The notes: a model not told the origin generated them from the letters alone. Shown: positions 41,247-49,895, counted from the first letter of the stretch. The stretch: 64,000 nucleotides of DNA from Krasilnikovia cinnamomea (GCF_004217545.1 NZ_SHKY01000001.1:2418001-2482000), one strand, 5' to 3'. Program-made: numbers and translations.

Positions 41247-42839
41247 ATGATTAACCGCCTTCCCGCGCCCGTACGCAAAGTCACCGACGGTTTCAAGGCG
41301 TTCACGCCTGGCCAGAAGTCCGTCACGATCGTCGCGGTGCTCGCACTCGCGATCGGTGGCTACTTCTTCGCCACGTGGGCCGCCAAGCCGACGTACGCGA
41401 CGTTGTTCAACAACCTGTCCGCCAAGGACGCCAGCGCGATCGTCGAGACGCTGCAGAAGTCCGGCACGCCGTACGAGCTGGCCAACAGTGGCCAGACCAT
41501 CCTGGTCCCCAAGGAGCAGGTGTACGACCTGCGGCTGCAGCTGTCCGGCGAGGGCCTGCCCGGTGAGTCCGACACCGGATACGCGTTGCTGGACAAGCAG
41601 GGCGTGACCACGAGCGACTTCATGCAGCACGTGGGCTACCAGCGGGCGCTGGAAGGCGAACTCGCCAACACCATCAAGAGCATCGACGGGGTGCAGGCCG
41701 CCACCGTGCACCTGGTCATCCCGCAGAAGGACGTCTTCGCCGACGACCAGAAGAAGCCGACCGCTTCGGTCCTGGTCACCTCGAAGGCGAACGACCAGCT
41801 GAACAACCAGCAGGTGCAGTCGGTCGTGCACCTGGTCGCCTCCAGTGTGGAGGGTCTGCAGCCGGAGCAGGTCACCGTGGCCGACGCCAACGGCCGGATG
41901 CTGTCCACCGGTAACGGCACCGCGATCGGCACGGGCAACGGCGGGGACGGCTCGGACGACCAGACGGTCACGTTCCAGAACCGGCTCAACAGCTCGCTGC
42001 AGACGATGCTGGACGCGGTCGTCGGCCCGGGTCACGCCAAGGTGACCACGAACGCGCAGCTCGACTTCGACCAGACGCAGACGAAGAAGGAGACGTACCA
42101 GGCCGACCCGTCGCTGCCGGCGCTCGCGGAAAGCATCAGCCGGGAGGCGTACAACGGCGCGGGCACCAACACCGGTGGGGTGCTCGGCCCGGACAACATC
42201 CAGGTGCCCAACGGCGCCAACAACGGCAACGGCCAGTACGAGAACACCGCGCAGACCCGCAACAACGCGCTGAACAAGACCATCGAGGACCGCAAGAGCG
42301 CGCCCGGCACGGTCAAGCGGCTCAGCGTCGCGGTGCTGCTGGACAGCAAGACCGCCGGCCTGGTGAACCCGGCCGACGTGCAGCAGCTGGTCAGCGCCGC
42401 CGCCGGCGTCGACGCCACCCGGGGCGACACCATCGCGGTCAGCGCGATGCCGTTCGACACCACCGCCGCGGACCAGGCGAAGCAGGAGATGCTGGCGATC
42501 GAGGCAGCGAAGAAGGCCGACGAGCAGATGTCGATGCTCAAGACCGGTGGTCTGGTCCTGCTCGTCCTGCTCCTGCTGCTGGCAGTGTGGTGGCGTGGCC
42601 GGCGGATCAAGAAGCGCAAGGCGCTGACCGCCGCCGAGATCGCCCACCTGGAGGCCATGCAGGCCGCGCTGGAGCAGCAGCGCCTGGCCGAACTGAACGC
42701 CGCCATCCCGCAGCCCGCGATCGAGTCGACGCACAACGAGCACCTCGAGGAACGGCAGCGCGAGATCGAGAAGATGGTCGAACAGCAGCCCGAGGAAATC
42801 GCCGCCCTGCTTCGGGGCTGGCTGGGCGCTGGCCGCTGA
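41247..42839 (+). CDS. fliF: MS-ring protein FliF
   Basis: 530 residues. First membrane segment about 27-47 (SVTIVAVLALAIGGYFFATWA), ring-building motifs with LFNNLSAKDASAIVETLQKSGTPYEL, RYQRALEGELANTIKSIDGVQAATVHLVIP and VVHLVASSVEGLQPEQVTVAD, beta-collar region with Asn/Gly-rich loop, second membrane segment about 433-452 (GGLVLLVLLLLLAVWW), and the C-terminal tail that binds FliG. It forms the inner-membrane platform of the basal body. ATG 41247 directly follows the fliE stop. Confidence 0.95.
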   Translation: MINRLPAPVRKVTDGFKAFTPGQKSVTIVAVLALAIGGYFFATWAAKPTYATLFNNLSAKDASAIVETLQKSGTPYELANSGQTILVPKEQVYDLRLQLSGEGLPGESDTGYALLDKQGVTTSDFMQHVGYQRALEGELANTIKSIDGVQAATVHLVIPQKDVFADDQKKPTASVLVTSKANDQLNNQQVQSVVHLVASSVEGLQPEQVTVADANGRMLSTGNGTAIGTGNGGDGSDDQTVTFQNRLNSSLQTMLDAVVGPGHAKVTTNAQLDFDQTQTKKETYQADPSLPALAESISREAYNGAGTNTGGVLGPDNIQVPNGANNGNGQYENTAQTRNNALNKTIEDRKSAPGTVKRLSVAVLLDSKTAGLVNPADVQQLVSAAAGVDATRGDTIAVSAMPFDTTAADQAKQEMLAIEAAKKADEQMSMLKTGGLVLLVLLLLLAVWWRGRRIKKRKALTAAEIAHLEAMQAALEQQRLAELNAAIPQPAIESTHNEHLEERQREIEKMVEQQPEEIAALLRGWLGAGR

Positions 42840-42868
42840 CCACAACCGGTTAAGAGGGGGATTCTGAG

Positions 42869-43894
42869 TTGAGCACAGCGGCACTGACCACGACGTCCAT
42901 GACGGGCCTGCGCAAGGCCGCCATCCTGCTGGTACGGATGGGCACGAAGTACTCCAGCAAGGTGCTCTCCACGCTGCGGGAGAACGAGGTGGAGGAACTC
43001 TCCGCCGAGATCGCCCGGCTCGGCAAGCTGGAGACCGACGTCGTCACGGACGTGATCGACGAGTTCTACGCCATGGCCACCACCCAGAGCGCCGGCGTCG
43101 GCGGCCTCGCGTACGCCCGGGACCTGCTGGAGGCGTCGCTCGGCCCCGAGCGGGCGGCGCTGATCCTGGACCGTCTCGAAGCCTCGATGACGGACATGCC
43201 GTTCAACTTCCTCAGCCATGCCGACCCGCGCCAGCTGCTCTCGTACGTGCAGTACGAGCACCCGCAGACCATCGCGCTGGTCCTGGCGCACGTACCGGCG
43301 GCGCTCGGTTCGTCGATCCTGTCCGGCCTCGCGCCCGAGGTGCAGTCGGACGTCGCACACCGCATCGCGGTGATGGACCGTACCTCGCCGGACGTGATCC
43401 GGCAGGTGGAGCAGGCCCTGCAGCGCAAGCTCTCCACCGTGCTGCAGCCCGACCAGCTCTCCACGGTCGGCGGCGTGCAGCCGCTGGTCGACATCATCAA
43501 CCGGGCCGACCGCACCACCGAGCGGCTCATCCTGGAGGCGCTGGAAGAGCGCAACCCGGAGATCGCCGAGGAGATCCGGCGCCGGATGTTCATGTTCGAG
43601 GACATCACCCTGCTCGACGACCGTGCGGTGCAGCTGGTGCTGCGCCAGGTCGAGCCCAACGACCTCGCCACCGCGCTCAAGGGTGTCAACGACCTGGTGA
43701 GGAACAAGGTCACCGGCAACCTCTCCGAGCGCGGCCGGGAGAACCTGCTCGAGGAGATGGACCTGCTCGGCCCGGTCAAGCTGCGGATGGTCGAGGAGTC
43801 GCAGCAGAAGATCGTGTCGGTGATCCGCTCGCTCGAGGACTCCGGCCAGATCGAGATCCAGCGTGGTGGAGAAGCCGATGAACTCGTCGACTGA
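42869..43894 (+). CDS. fliG: Rotor switch protein FliG
   Basis: 341 residues. FliG_N (about 10-110) binds FliF; the middle domain has the EHPQTIALVLAHV motif (EHPQR-like surface for FliM, about residue 130); the C-terminal torque helix carries the charged residues in REREN-type sequence (LVRNKVTGNLSERGRENLLEEMDLLGPVKLRMVEESQQKI). It converts ion flow at the stator into rotation. TTG 42869 is the start, with AGAGGGGG 8 bases ahead. fliH begins inside its end. Confidence 0.94.
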   Translation: MSTAALTTTSMTGLRKAAILLVRMGTKYSSKVLSTLRENEVEELSAEIARLGKLETDVVTDVIDEFYAMATTQSAGVGGLAYARDLLEASLGPERAALILDRLEASMTDMPFNFLSHADPRQLLSYVQYEHPQTIALVLAHVPAALGSSILSGLAPEVQSDVAHRIAVMDRTSPDVIRQVEQALQRKLSTVLQPDQLSTVGGVQPLVDIINRADRTTERLILEALEERNPEIAEEIRRRMFMFEDITLLDDRAVQLVLRQVEPNDLATALKGVNDLVRNKVTGNLSERGRENLLEEMDLLGPVKLRMVEESQQKIVSVIRSLEDSGQIEIQRGGEADELVD

Positions 43895-44552
43895 CAACCG
43901 GGTGTTCCTGCGCGGCTCGGTCGCCGACTCCGCGGCCACCGTCCGGTTCGCGGTGGACCTGCGCCGCCGCGAACCGGGCGACACCCCGCCGGTGCAGCGG
44001 GCCAAGGAGGAGGCCCGCACCGCCGGGTACGCCGAGGGATGGGCACAGGGCCAGCGCGCGGCCGCGATCGAGGCGACCGCCGCGCTGGAGCGCACACGCG
44101 AGGCGGAACGGGCGTTCGATCAGCGGCGCGCCGCCGCGCTGGCGCAAGCGGTGGAGGCGGCCGGTCGGGCCGCCGACAAGCTGGAGACCCGGCACGTGAC
44201 GAGCGTGCACGACATCCAGGAGGAGATCCTCGCGCAGGCGTTCGAGCTGGCCGAGGCGATCATCGGGCGCACCCTGGCCGACCCGCAGGGACGTGCGGTC
44301 GACGCGCTGCGCCGCGCCATGTCCGTCGCCCCGGAACGTCCCGGGCTCGTGGTGGCGCTGCACCCCGACGATTATCGGGTTCTGGTCGGCACGGCAACCG
44401 ACACGGACTACAACTACGAGGGACGGCCGGTGCACCTGCGCCCGGACCCGGCGTTGCAGCCGGGTGACGCCGTCGCAGAGATCGGCGCCACCACGGTGGA
44501 CGCCTCGATCGCCGCCGCCGTGCAACGGGCCCGGGAGGCATTACGGCTGTGA
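43878..44552 (+). CDS. fliH: Export ATPase regulator FliH
   Basis: 224 residues from ATG 43878 (GGAG 6 bases ahead), overlapping fliG by 17 bases; GTG 43863 is less likely. N-terminal region then a long Ala/Glu/Arg coiled coil (AKEEARTAGYAEGWAQGQRAAAIEATAAL) with GXXXG-like spacing typical of FliH, and a C-terminal domain EILAQAFELAEAIIGRTLAD, LVVALHPDDYRVL. A dimer binds the FliI N-terminus and links it to the C ring. Confidence 0.88.
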   Translation: MNSSTDNRVFLRGSVADSAATVRFAVDLRRREPGDTPPVQRAKEEARTAGYAEGWAQGQRAAAIEATAALERTREAERAFDQRRAAALAQAVEAAGRAADKLETRHVTSVHDIQEEILAQAFELAEAIIGRTLADPQGRAVDALRRAMSVAPERPGLVVALHPDDYRVLVGTATDTDYNYEGRPVHLRPDPALQPGDAVAEIGATTVDASIAAAVQRAREALRL

Positions 44553-45859
44553 CGGACGCGTTCCGTAACCGGCTCAGCGCCGCGATGGTCGCCGCCCGGC
44601 CTCAGGCCAGGGGCAAGGTGACCGGCGCGGTCGGGTTGCGGGTCACGGTCAGCGGGCTGGAGGCCCGGGTCGGCGAGCTGCTGGCCATCGGCGAGGGCGC
44701 GGACACCGTACTGGCGGAGGTTGCCGCGCTCGACGGCGAGCGGCTGTCCTGCCTGCCGTTGGGCCCGATCACCGGGCTGGGTACCGGCAGCCCGGTAGTC
44801 GCCACCGGCGGCCCGCTGCGCGTCCGGGTCGGCCCCGATCTGCGCGGGCGCATCCTGGACGGCCTGGGCCGCCCGATGGACGGTGGCCCGCCGCTGACCG
44901 GTGAGCCGGTCGGCATCGACGCCGCACCACCGTCCGCGCTGGAACGCCAGCTGGTCGCGGAACCGATGCCGCTGGGCATCCGGGTGCTCGACACGCTGGT
45001 GCCGTGCGGCAGGGGCCAGCGCATCGGCATCTTCGCCGGCTCCGGTGTCGGCAAGTCCACGCTCATGTCGATGATCACCCGCGGTACGGCAGCGGAGCTG
45101 AACGTCATCGCGCTGGTCGGTGAGCGCGGCCGGGAGGTGCGCGAGTTCATCGAACACGACCTGGGCGACGAGGGCCTGGCCCGGTCCGTGGTGGTCGTCG
45201 CCACCTCGGATCAGCCACCACTGGTCCGGCTGCGTGCCGGATCGGTGGCCACCCGGATCGCGGAGTACTACCGGGACGAGGGCGCCGACGTACTGCTGAT
45301 GATGGACAGCGTGACCCGCGCGGCGATGGCGCAGCGCGAGGTGGGGCTGTCGGTGGGCGAGCCCCCGGCCACCCGCGGCTATCCGCCGAGTGTCTTCGCC
45401 ATGCTCGCCTCGCTGCTGGAACGCGCCGGTCCGGGCGCCCGCGGCAGCATCACGGGGCTGTACACGGTGCTGGTGGAGGGCGACGACCACAACGAGCCGA
45501 TCGCCGACGCGGCCCGCTCGATCCTCGACGGCCACATCGTGCTCGACCGTAAGCTCGCCACCGCGGGCCACTTCCCCAGCATCGAGGCGCTGGATTCCAT
45601 CTCCCGGGTCGCCAACAAGATCACCACAGCGGAGCAGCGGGCCGACGCCACGGAGCTGCGCCGGATGATGGCGGCCCACCGGGAGATCCGCGAACTGGTC
45701 GAGATCGGCGCATACGTGCCGGGCACCAACCCCGACGCGGACCGCGCCACCGCCATCTGGCCGGAGATCACCGCGTTCCTGCGGCAGGGCCTCGACGAGC
45801 GGGTCACCGCCGAACAGGCGTGGCAGGGGCTGCACGCTCTGGTGCAGCCGGCCGGGTAG
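44549..45859 (+). CDS. fliI: Flagellum-specific ATPase FliI
   Basis: 436 residues, related to F1-beta. Walker A FAGSGVGKSTLM near residue 165, catalytic Glu in ALVGERGREVREFIE, Walker B DVLLMMDSVTRAAMAQRE, and PPATRGYPPSVFAMLASLLERAG. It hexamerises at the export gate and helps unfold or release substrates with FliH and FliJ. GTG 44549 overlaps the fliH stop (GTGA). The stop ends the first operon segment; fliJ behind it has its own promoter. Confidence 0.95.
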   Translation: MTDAFRNRLSAAMVAARPQARGKVTGAVGLRVTVSGLEARVGELLAIGEGADTVLAEVAALDGERLSCLPLGPITGLGTGSPVVATGGPLRVRVGPDLRGRILDGLGRPMDGGPPLTGEPVGIDAAPPSALERQLVAEPMPLGIRVLDTLVPCGRGQRIGIFAGSGVGKSTLMSMITRGTAAELNVIALVGERGREVREFIEHDLGDEGLARSVVVVATSDQPPLVRLRAGSVATRIAEYYRDEGADVLLMMDSVTRAAMAQREVGLSVGEPPATRGYPPSVFAMLASLLERAGPGARGSITGLYTVLVEGDDHNEPIADAARSILDGHIVLDRKLATAGHFPSIEALDSISRVANKITTAEQRADATELRRMMAAHREIRELVEIGAYVPGTNPDADRATAIWPEITAFLRQGLDERVTAEQAWQGLHALVQPAG

Positions 45860-45870
45860 GCGCACCGCAC

Positions 45871-45888
45871 CGGGTGCAGCTCGGGTGC
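45871..45888 (-). promoter_or_regulatory. Perfect 11-bp-period direct repeat upstream of fliJ promoter
   Basis: CGGGTGC-AGCT-CGGGTGC, that is GCACCCG-N4-GCACCCG on the minus strand, 5 bases before the -35. From memory this equals the binding pattern reported for the Actinoplanes missouriensis regulator TcrA; to be verified. Confidence 0.62.
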
Positions 45889-45893
45889 AGGCG

Positions 45894-45919
45894 CTCAGCG
45901 CCTTCCGGGCCGGGCCGAA
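45894..45919 (+). promoter_or_regulatory. FliA-type promoter of fliJ
   Basis: CTCA (45894-45897), 16 bases, GCCGAA (45914-45919): exact consensus, 35 bases behind fliI and 42 before fliJ. It divides the basal-body cluster into separate units. Confidence 0.8.
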
Positions 45920-45961
45920 GGTCGGGGTGAGGACGCCCATCCCGCCCCGCCAGGAGGCCTC

Positions 45962-46636
45962 GTGAACCGGTTCTTTAGGCTCGCGCCAGTACTGCGCGCA
46001 CGCAAAGCGCAGGAGGACGTGGCCCGCGGCGCCGTGCTTCAGTCACAGGCCGAGATCCGCCACGCCCAGGCCCTCGTCAAGCGGCGACACCTCGAACTCA
46101 CCGGCTCGGACGCACCCACCGAAGGCACGGCCCGCGCCATGGTCGCCTCACTGGTGGCCCGGCAGTCCCTGGCGGCCGGCCTCTTCGACGCGCACCGGAT
46201 GGTCGCCGAGGCCGAAGAGGCCACCCAGGAAAAGATGGACGAGCTGGCCGACGCCGCCAAGCGCCGCCGGGCCGTCGAGCTGCTGGCCGAGCGGCACGCC
46301 GAGGCCGTACGGCGGCACGACCTCGCACTGGACCAGCAGAACCTCGACGAGCTGGCCGTCACCGCCAAGGCCCGCAACGCCGCCCGCGGCGTCGACGGGC
46401 TCCGCGAGGAACGCGCCAACCCGCTGCGCCACGGCCACGGCAGCGCCGCCGACCGCGAGGCGGCCAGCCGCGCCGTCGCCAACTCGGTGGCCGCCCAGCG
46501 CCCCACGTACGACCTGGCCGACCCGGCCCAGACTCTCGCCGCCCGCCGCGCGGCCCTGCTGAGCGCTCAGCAGACTGCACGGCCGGCCGACCTCTCCGAC
46601 GACAGCACCGACGACGACAACCGGAGCCGCGCATGA
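45962..46636 (+). CDS. fliJ: Flagellar export protein FliJ
   Basis: 224 residues, longer than enteric FliJ (147). Begins NRFFRLAPVLRARKAQEDVARGAVLQSQAEI, the usual FliJ opening, followed by a long antiparallel coiled coil rich in Ala, Glu and Arg with the conserved-type QQNLDELAVTAKARN. The last 75 residues are a variable Ala/Asp tail. FliJ sits in the FliI ring and couples the ATPase to FlhA. GTG 45962 has AGGAGG ahead. The next start overlaps its stop. Confidence 0.87.
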   Translation: MNRFFRLAPVLRARKAQEDVARGAVLQSQAEIRHAQALVKRRHLELTGSDAPTEGTARAMVASLVARQSLAAGLFDAHRMVAEAEEATQEKMDELADAAKRRRAVELLAERHAEAVRRHDLALDQQNLDELAVTAKARNAARGVDGLREERANPLRHGHGSAADREAASRAVANSVAAQRPTYDLADPAQTLAARRAALLSAQQTARPADLSDDSTDDDNRSRA

Positions 46637-47622
46637 TGGGCATCGACGGGGTCCTGGCCCGAATCTCGGAGCTGAACAGCCAGCTCAGGGTCGTACCCGC
46701 CACCGTCGGCGCCGCCACGAGCGCGCCCCGGACCGGCGGCACGGCGTTCGCCTCCGCCCTGGCCAACGCCACCGCCACGGACACCGCCACGGACACCGGC
46801 ACGACCCGCGCCGGGGCGACCGGCGCGGACGTCGTGGCGGCCGCCAAGAAGTACCTGGGCACCCGGTACGTGTTCGGCAGCACCGACCCCGCCAAGGGGC
46901 TGGACTGCTCCGCGCTGGTGCAGCGGGCGTACCGCGACCTCGGCATCGAACTGCCGCGCAACTCGTGGCAGCAGGCCAAGGCGGGCACAAAGGTCGCCAA
47001 CCTCGCCGCCGCGCAGCCCGGCGACATCCTCGCGTTCAACTCCCCCGTCAACCACGTCGCCATCTACCTCGGCGACAACAAGATGATCGCGGCGCCGAAG
47101 CCCGGCGACCACGTCAAGATCCAGTCGGTGTACGAGACGCCGACCCACATCCGGCGGGTGCTCGGCACCGAGGCCGCGACCGGCGCAACCACCGCGGCGG
47201 CCCGCCCGGCCGCGCTGCGGCAGACCGGCGGCCTGGCCGGGGTGCCGTACGCGGACCTGTTCCTGAAGGCCGGCGCGAAGTACCACGTCTCGCCGGAGCT
47301 GCTGGCCGCGGTCGCCAAGGTCGAATCCAGCTACAACCCGAAGGCAGTCAGCCCCGCCGGGGCGCAGGGCCTCATGCAGCTGATGCCGGCCACCGCCCGC
47401 GGGCTGGGCGTGCGCAACTCGTTCGACCCGGCGCAGGCCGTCGACGGCGCCGCCAAGCTGCTCGCGAACCACCTCAAGGAGTTCAAGTCGCTGCCGCTGG
47501 CCCTCGCGGCCTACAACGCGGGCGGCGGCGCGGTGCACAAGTACGGGGGCATCCCCCCGTTCGCGGAAACCCAGGCGTACGTGCCGAAGGTCCAGAAGGC
47601 GCTCGCCGCGCTGGGCGGCTGA
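46633..47622 (+). CDS. NlpC/P60 endopeptidase - SLT lytic transglycosylase fusion
   Basis: 329 residues. N-terminus resembles a flagellar or export-type region (GIDGVLARISELNSQLR) without signal peptide. NlpC/P60 domain about 70-175 with catalytic Cys in GLDCSALVQRAYRDLGI, His in NHVAIYLGDNKMI, and a later His in DHVKI. SLT domain about 205-329 with catalytic Glu in AAVAKVESSYNPKAVSPAGAQGLMQLMPATA and AAYNAGGGAVHKYGG. It cuts both peptide stems and glycan strands. Between fliJ and fliK (ATG overlaps the fliJ stop), it probably opens the wall for the rod, replacing FlgJ. Export through the flagellar gate is inferred. Confidence 0.9.
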   Translation: MMGIDGVLARISELNSQLRVVPATVGAATSAPRTGGTAFASALANATATDTATDTGTTRAGATGADVVAAAKKYLGTRYVFGSTDPAKGLDCSALVQRAYRDLGIELPRNSWQQAKAGTKVANLAAAQPGDILAFNSPVNHVAIYLGDNKMIAAPKPGDHVKIQSVYETPTHIRRVLGTEAATGATTAAARPAALRQTGGLAGVPYADLFLKAGAKYHVSPELLAAVAKVESSYNPKAVSPAGAQGLMQLMPATARGLGVRNSFDPAQAVDGAAKLLANHLKEFKSLPLALAAYNAGGGAVHKYGGIPPFAETQAYVPKVQKALAALGG

Positions 47623-47651
47623 CCATCGAGACAACAGGAGGAGATCTGCCG

Positions 47652-49787
47652 ATGAGCACGCCGAGCACCATCGTCGGTACGGACCGCACGGCGACGACCG
47701 ATGTCACCCGCCGCCCCACGGCCGCGCCCAGCGGCGGCGGGGAGGCGTTCGGTTCGGCGCTCTCCGCCGAGCTGAGCCGCAGGCCCGCCGGTACGGACCC
47801 GGCCGACCTGCAGCGTGCCGCGGCGGACCGGGCCGCGCAGACCCGGAACGCCCAGGACCGCGCCGCGCACGAGGACGCGACCCAGAACCGCGCCGCCCAT
47901 GACCGGGCCGCCCACGATCGGGCCGCCCACGATCGGGCCGCCCAGGACCGGGCCATGCAGGCCGACCGCGGCCGGGCCGCCCAGGACCGCGTGCTGCAGA
48001 ACCGCGCCGCCCGCGAACGGGCCCAGGATCGCGCGGAGCAGCGGCGGGTACAGTCCCGTGCCGCCGAACAGCGGTACGCCGAAGTCACCGGCCGACGCCC
48101 CGCCCAGGCGCGTCGCGACGACCCGGACACCACCGAGCCGCAGGTGACCGGTCCGGTGAACCCCGCGGTCACGGCCGTCCCGCCCACCGGGCCCGGCCAC
48201 ACCGGCACCACCGAGGCGGTCAGCGCGACGGACGGCCCGGCGGTCACCGCCACCACCGCCGCCGCCGACGTCCCGCCGGTCGCACCGGACGCGGGCTCGC
48301 CCGCTGTCGCGGACGAGGCGGCGGCGCGGACACAGCCGAGCACCGTGCCGGGTACCGCGCTCGGGCAGGCCGTGCCCGGTCTGCCGGGAGCGCCCGCCGA
48401 GGACCCGGCCGCGACCGGCCCCGACCAGCCCGCGACCGTGCCTGTGCCAGCGGGAGGGGACGCGGTGGGGGTCGCCGCAGCGGGCGTGCCGTCGCCGGCT
48501 CCGGACCACGCCGCCGCGCCGCCGCCTGCCACCGGCCCGGCCACGGGCGGCCAGGTCGCCACCGGCCCGGCCACGGGCGGCCCGGCCGCCACCGGCCCGG
48601 CCACGGGCGGCCCGGCTACCACCGGCCCGGCCACGGGTGGCCCGGCCGCCACCGGCCAGACCGCCGACGGCCCGACCGCCGACAGCCCGGTCCCGGCCGC
48701 CCCGACGCAGCCCGGCGTACCCGTCACGGGCTCCGACCCGGCACCCGCCGGTCCGGGCAGCCCCGTCACCGGCCCGGTCCTGACCGCCGCGGTCCAGCCC
48801 GGCCTGCAAGCCGCCGCGGCCACCCCGGCCCAGCCCGGGACCCCGGCCACCCCGGTGCCGGCCAGCCCGGCCCCGGGCACCGCGCCCACCGACGCCACCC
48901 CGCCGGTCACGCCGGCCGGACCCACCGCCGCCGGCGTCGCGCCCGCGGGACCGACCGCCGCCGCGAACCCCACCGACGCCCAGAGCGGACCCGCCGCCCC
49001 GGGCACCACCACGCCGAGCGACGCTCAGCCGTACGCCGCCGCCGCGGCTGCGGCCAGCGCCGAACCGAGCCCGGCCGCGCCCGAAGCGCGGGCCGCCACC
49101 GCGGCAGGCCCCGACGCCCCCGAGACCCCGGCGCCCGCCACCGGCCCGGCACCGGCCGCCTCCGCCGGCCGCCCGGGGTCGGAAGCCGGCGACAACCCGG
49201 ACGGCCGTCCAGCCCCCGACCAGGGGGTGCCGCTAGCCTCGGGCGCGGCGCGCGCGGAGGTGTCCGGTCCGCCGCCCGCCGTACCCGGCCCGGTGAGCGT
49301 GGCCGTGTCCGCGGCCGGTCCGGTCGCCCGTGCGGAGGCGCCCGCGCCGCCCGCACCGGCACCGCCGGTCCCGGCCGCGGCCCAGCTGGCGCTGCGGATC
49401 GCCCCGCTGCGGCTGGACGCCGACGGCGTGCATCGCCTGACCGTCCATCTGCATCCGGCAGACCTGGGCCCGGTCCAGGTGGTCGCGGAGATCCGAAACG
49501 GCGAGATCAACCTCCAGCTGACCGGTACGACCGACGCCGGCACGGACACGCTCCGGCAGTCCCTGGACGACCTGCGACGTCAGCTGACCGAATCCGGGTT
49601 CACGAACTGCTCCCTGGACCTGCGGCAGGGCTCCGCCCAGCAGGAGCAGGCCCGCCAGCAGTTCACGCTGCGGGAGGGCGGCTCACCCGGCGGTACGCGG
49701 GCGAGCGCCGGCCCGGAGGCAGCGGAACCGCCCGTCGCCGCCCCGGTCCGGGCCGACGGCACCAGCCGTCTCGACGTCCGGGCCTGA
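47652..49787 (+). CDS. fliK: Hook-length control protein FliK
   Basis: 711 residues, large for FliK. ATG 47652 has GGAGGAG ahead. Residues 1-60 lead into a charged repeat (AAHDRAAHDRAA...) to about 140, then some 400 residues of Pro/Ala/Thr/Gly low complexity with 10-residue repeats. Only the end is conserved: LRIAPLRLDADGVHRLTVHLHPADLGPVQVVAEIRNGEINLQL (about 577-640), the FliK switch domain that contacts FlhB. The long disordered part acts as ruler; its length and repeats may set or vary hook length. Confidence 0.9.
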   Translation: MSTPSTIVGTDRTATTDVTRRPTAAPSGGGEAFGSALSAELSRRPAGTDPADLQRAAADRAAQTRNAQDRAAHEDATQNRAAHDRAAHDRAAHDRAAQDRAMQADRGRAAQDRVLQNRAARERAQDRAEQRRVQSRAAEQRYAEVTGRRPAQARRDDPDTTEPQVTGPVNPAVTAVPPTGPGHTGTTEAVSATDGPAVTATTAAADVPPVAPDAGSPAVADEAAARTQPSTVPGTALGQAVPGLPGAPAEDPAATGPDQPATVPVPAGGDAVGVAAAGVPSPAPDHAAAPPPATGPATGGQVATGPATGGPAATGPATGGPATTGPATGGPAATGQTADGPTADSPVPAAPTQPGVPVTGSDPAPAGPGSPVTGPVLTAAVQPGLQAAAATPAQPGTPATPVPASPAPGTAPTDATPPVTPAGPTAAGVAPAGPTAAANPTDAQSGPAAPGTTTPSDAQPYAAAAAAASAEPSPAAPEARAATAAGPDAPETPAPATGPAPAASAGRPGSEAGDNPDGRPAPDQGVPLASGAARAEVSGPPPAVPGPVSVAVSAAGPVARAEAPAPPAPAPPVPAAAQLALRIAPLRLDADGVHRLTVHLHPADLGPVQVVAEIRNGEINLQLTGTTDAGTDTLRQSLDDLRRQLTESGFTNCSLDLRQGSAQQEQARQQFTLREGGSPGGTRASAGPEAAEPPVAAPVRADGTSRLDVRA
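47886..47960. repeat. 15-base tandem repeats in fliK
   Basis: About five units of a 15-base element such as GCCGCCCACGATCGG, encoding Asp-Arg-Ala-Ala-His repeats. In frame with fliK. Confidence 0.8.
48528..48657. repeat. 30-base tandem repeats in fliK
   Basis: Four and a third units of 30 bases (start GCCACCGGCCCGGCCACGGG), encoding Ala-Thr-Gly-Pro-Ala-Thr-Gly-Gly-Pro-Ala repeats. Near identity between units suggests recent expansion. Confidence 0.85.
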
Positions 49788-49799
49788 CCGCGGCCGGGC

Positions 49800-49817
49800 G
49801 CACCCGAACTGCACCTA
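49800..49817 (+). promoter_or_regulatory. 11-bp-period direct repeat at flgD promoter
   Basis: GCACCCG-AACT-GCACCTA, the second half overlapping the -35 CTAA. Same pattern as the repeats before fliJ and flgB, with two mismatches in the second half. Confidence 0.5.
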
Positions 49818-49840
49818 AGCCACCGGGGAACCCCGCCGAA
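49815..49840 (+). promoter_or_regulatory. FliA-type promoter of flgD
   Basis: CTAA (49815-49818), 16 bases, GCCGAA (49835-49840); one mismatch in the -35. About 49 bases of leader before flgD. Confidence 0.72.
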
Positions 49841-49849
49841 TTCGATGAC

Positions 49850-49868
49850 GGGCGAAGAATTTTCGCCC
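49850..49868 (+). other. Leader hairpin before flgD
   Basis: GGGCGAA-GAATT-TTCGCCC, a perfect 7-bp stem at the 5-prime end of the predicted flgD mRNA, 16 bases ahead of its ribosome site AGGAGGG. May protect the mRNA end or bind a regulator. Confidence 0.45.
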
Positions 49869-49895
49869 CACCCACGCCGACCCAGGAGGGCCGTC

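Noticed and set aside
42032-44095. 687-codon frame opposite fliF, fliG and fliH
   Set aside because: Covers three well-supported flagellar genes on the plus strand; shadow of codon bias.
48528-48657. Repeat array as a CRISPR candidate
   Set aside because: The 30-base units are contiguous without spacers and are read in frame as protein repeats of FliK.
47483-49012. Over 500-codon frames opposite fliK
   Set aside because: They mirror the Pro/Ala repeats of fliK and have no ribosome site or recognisable domain.
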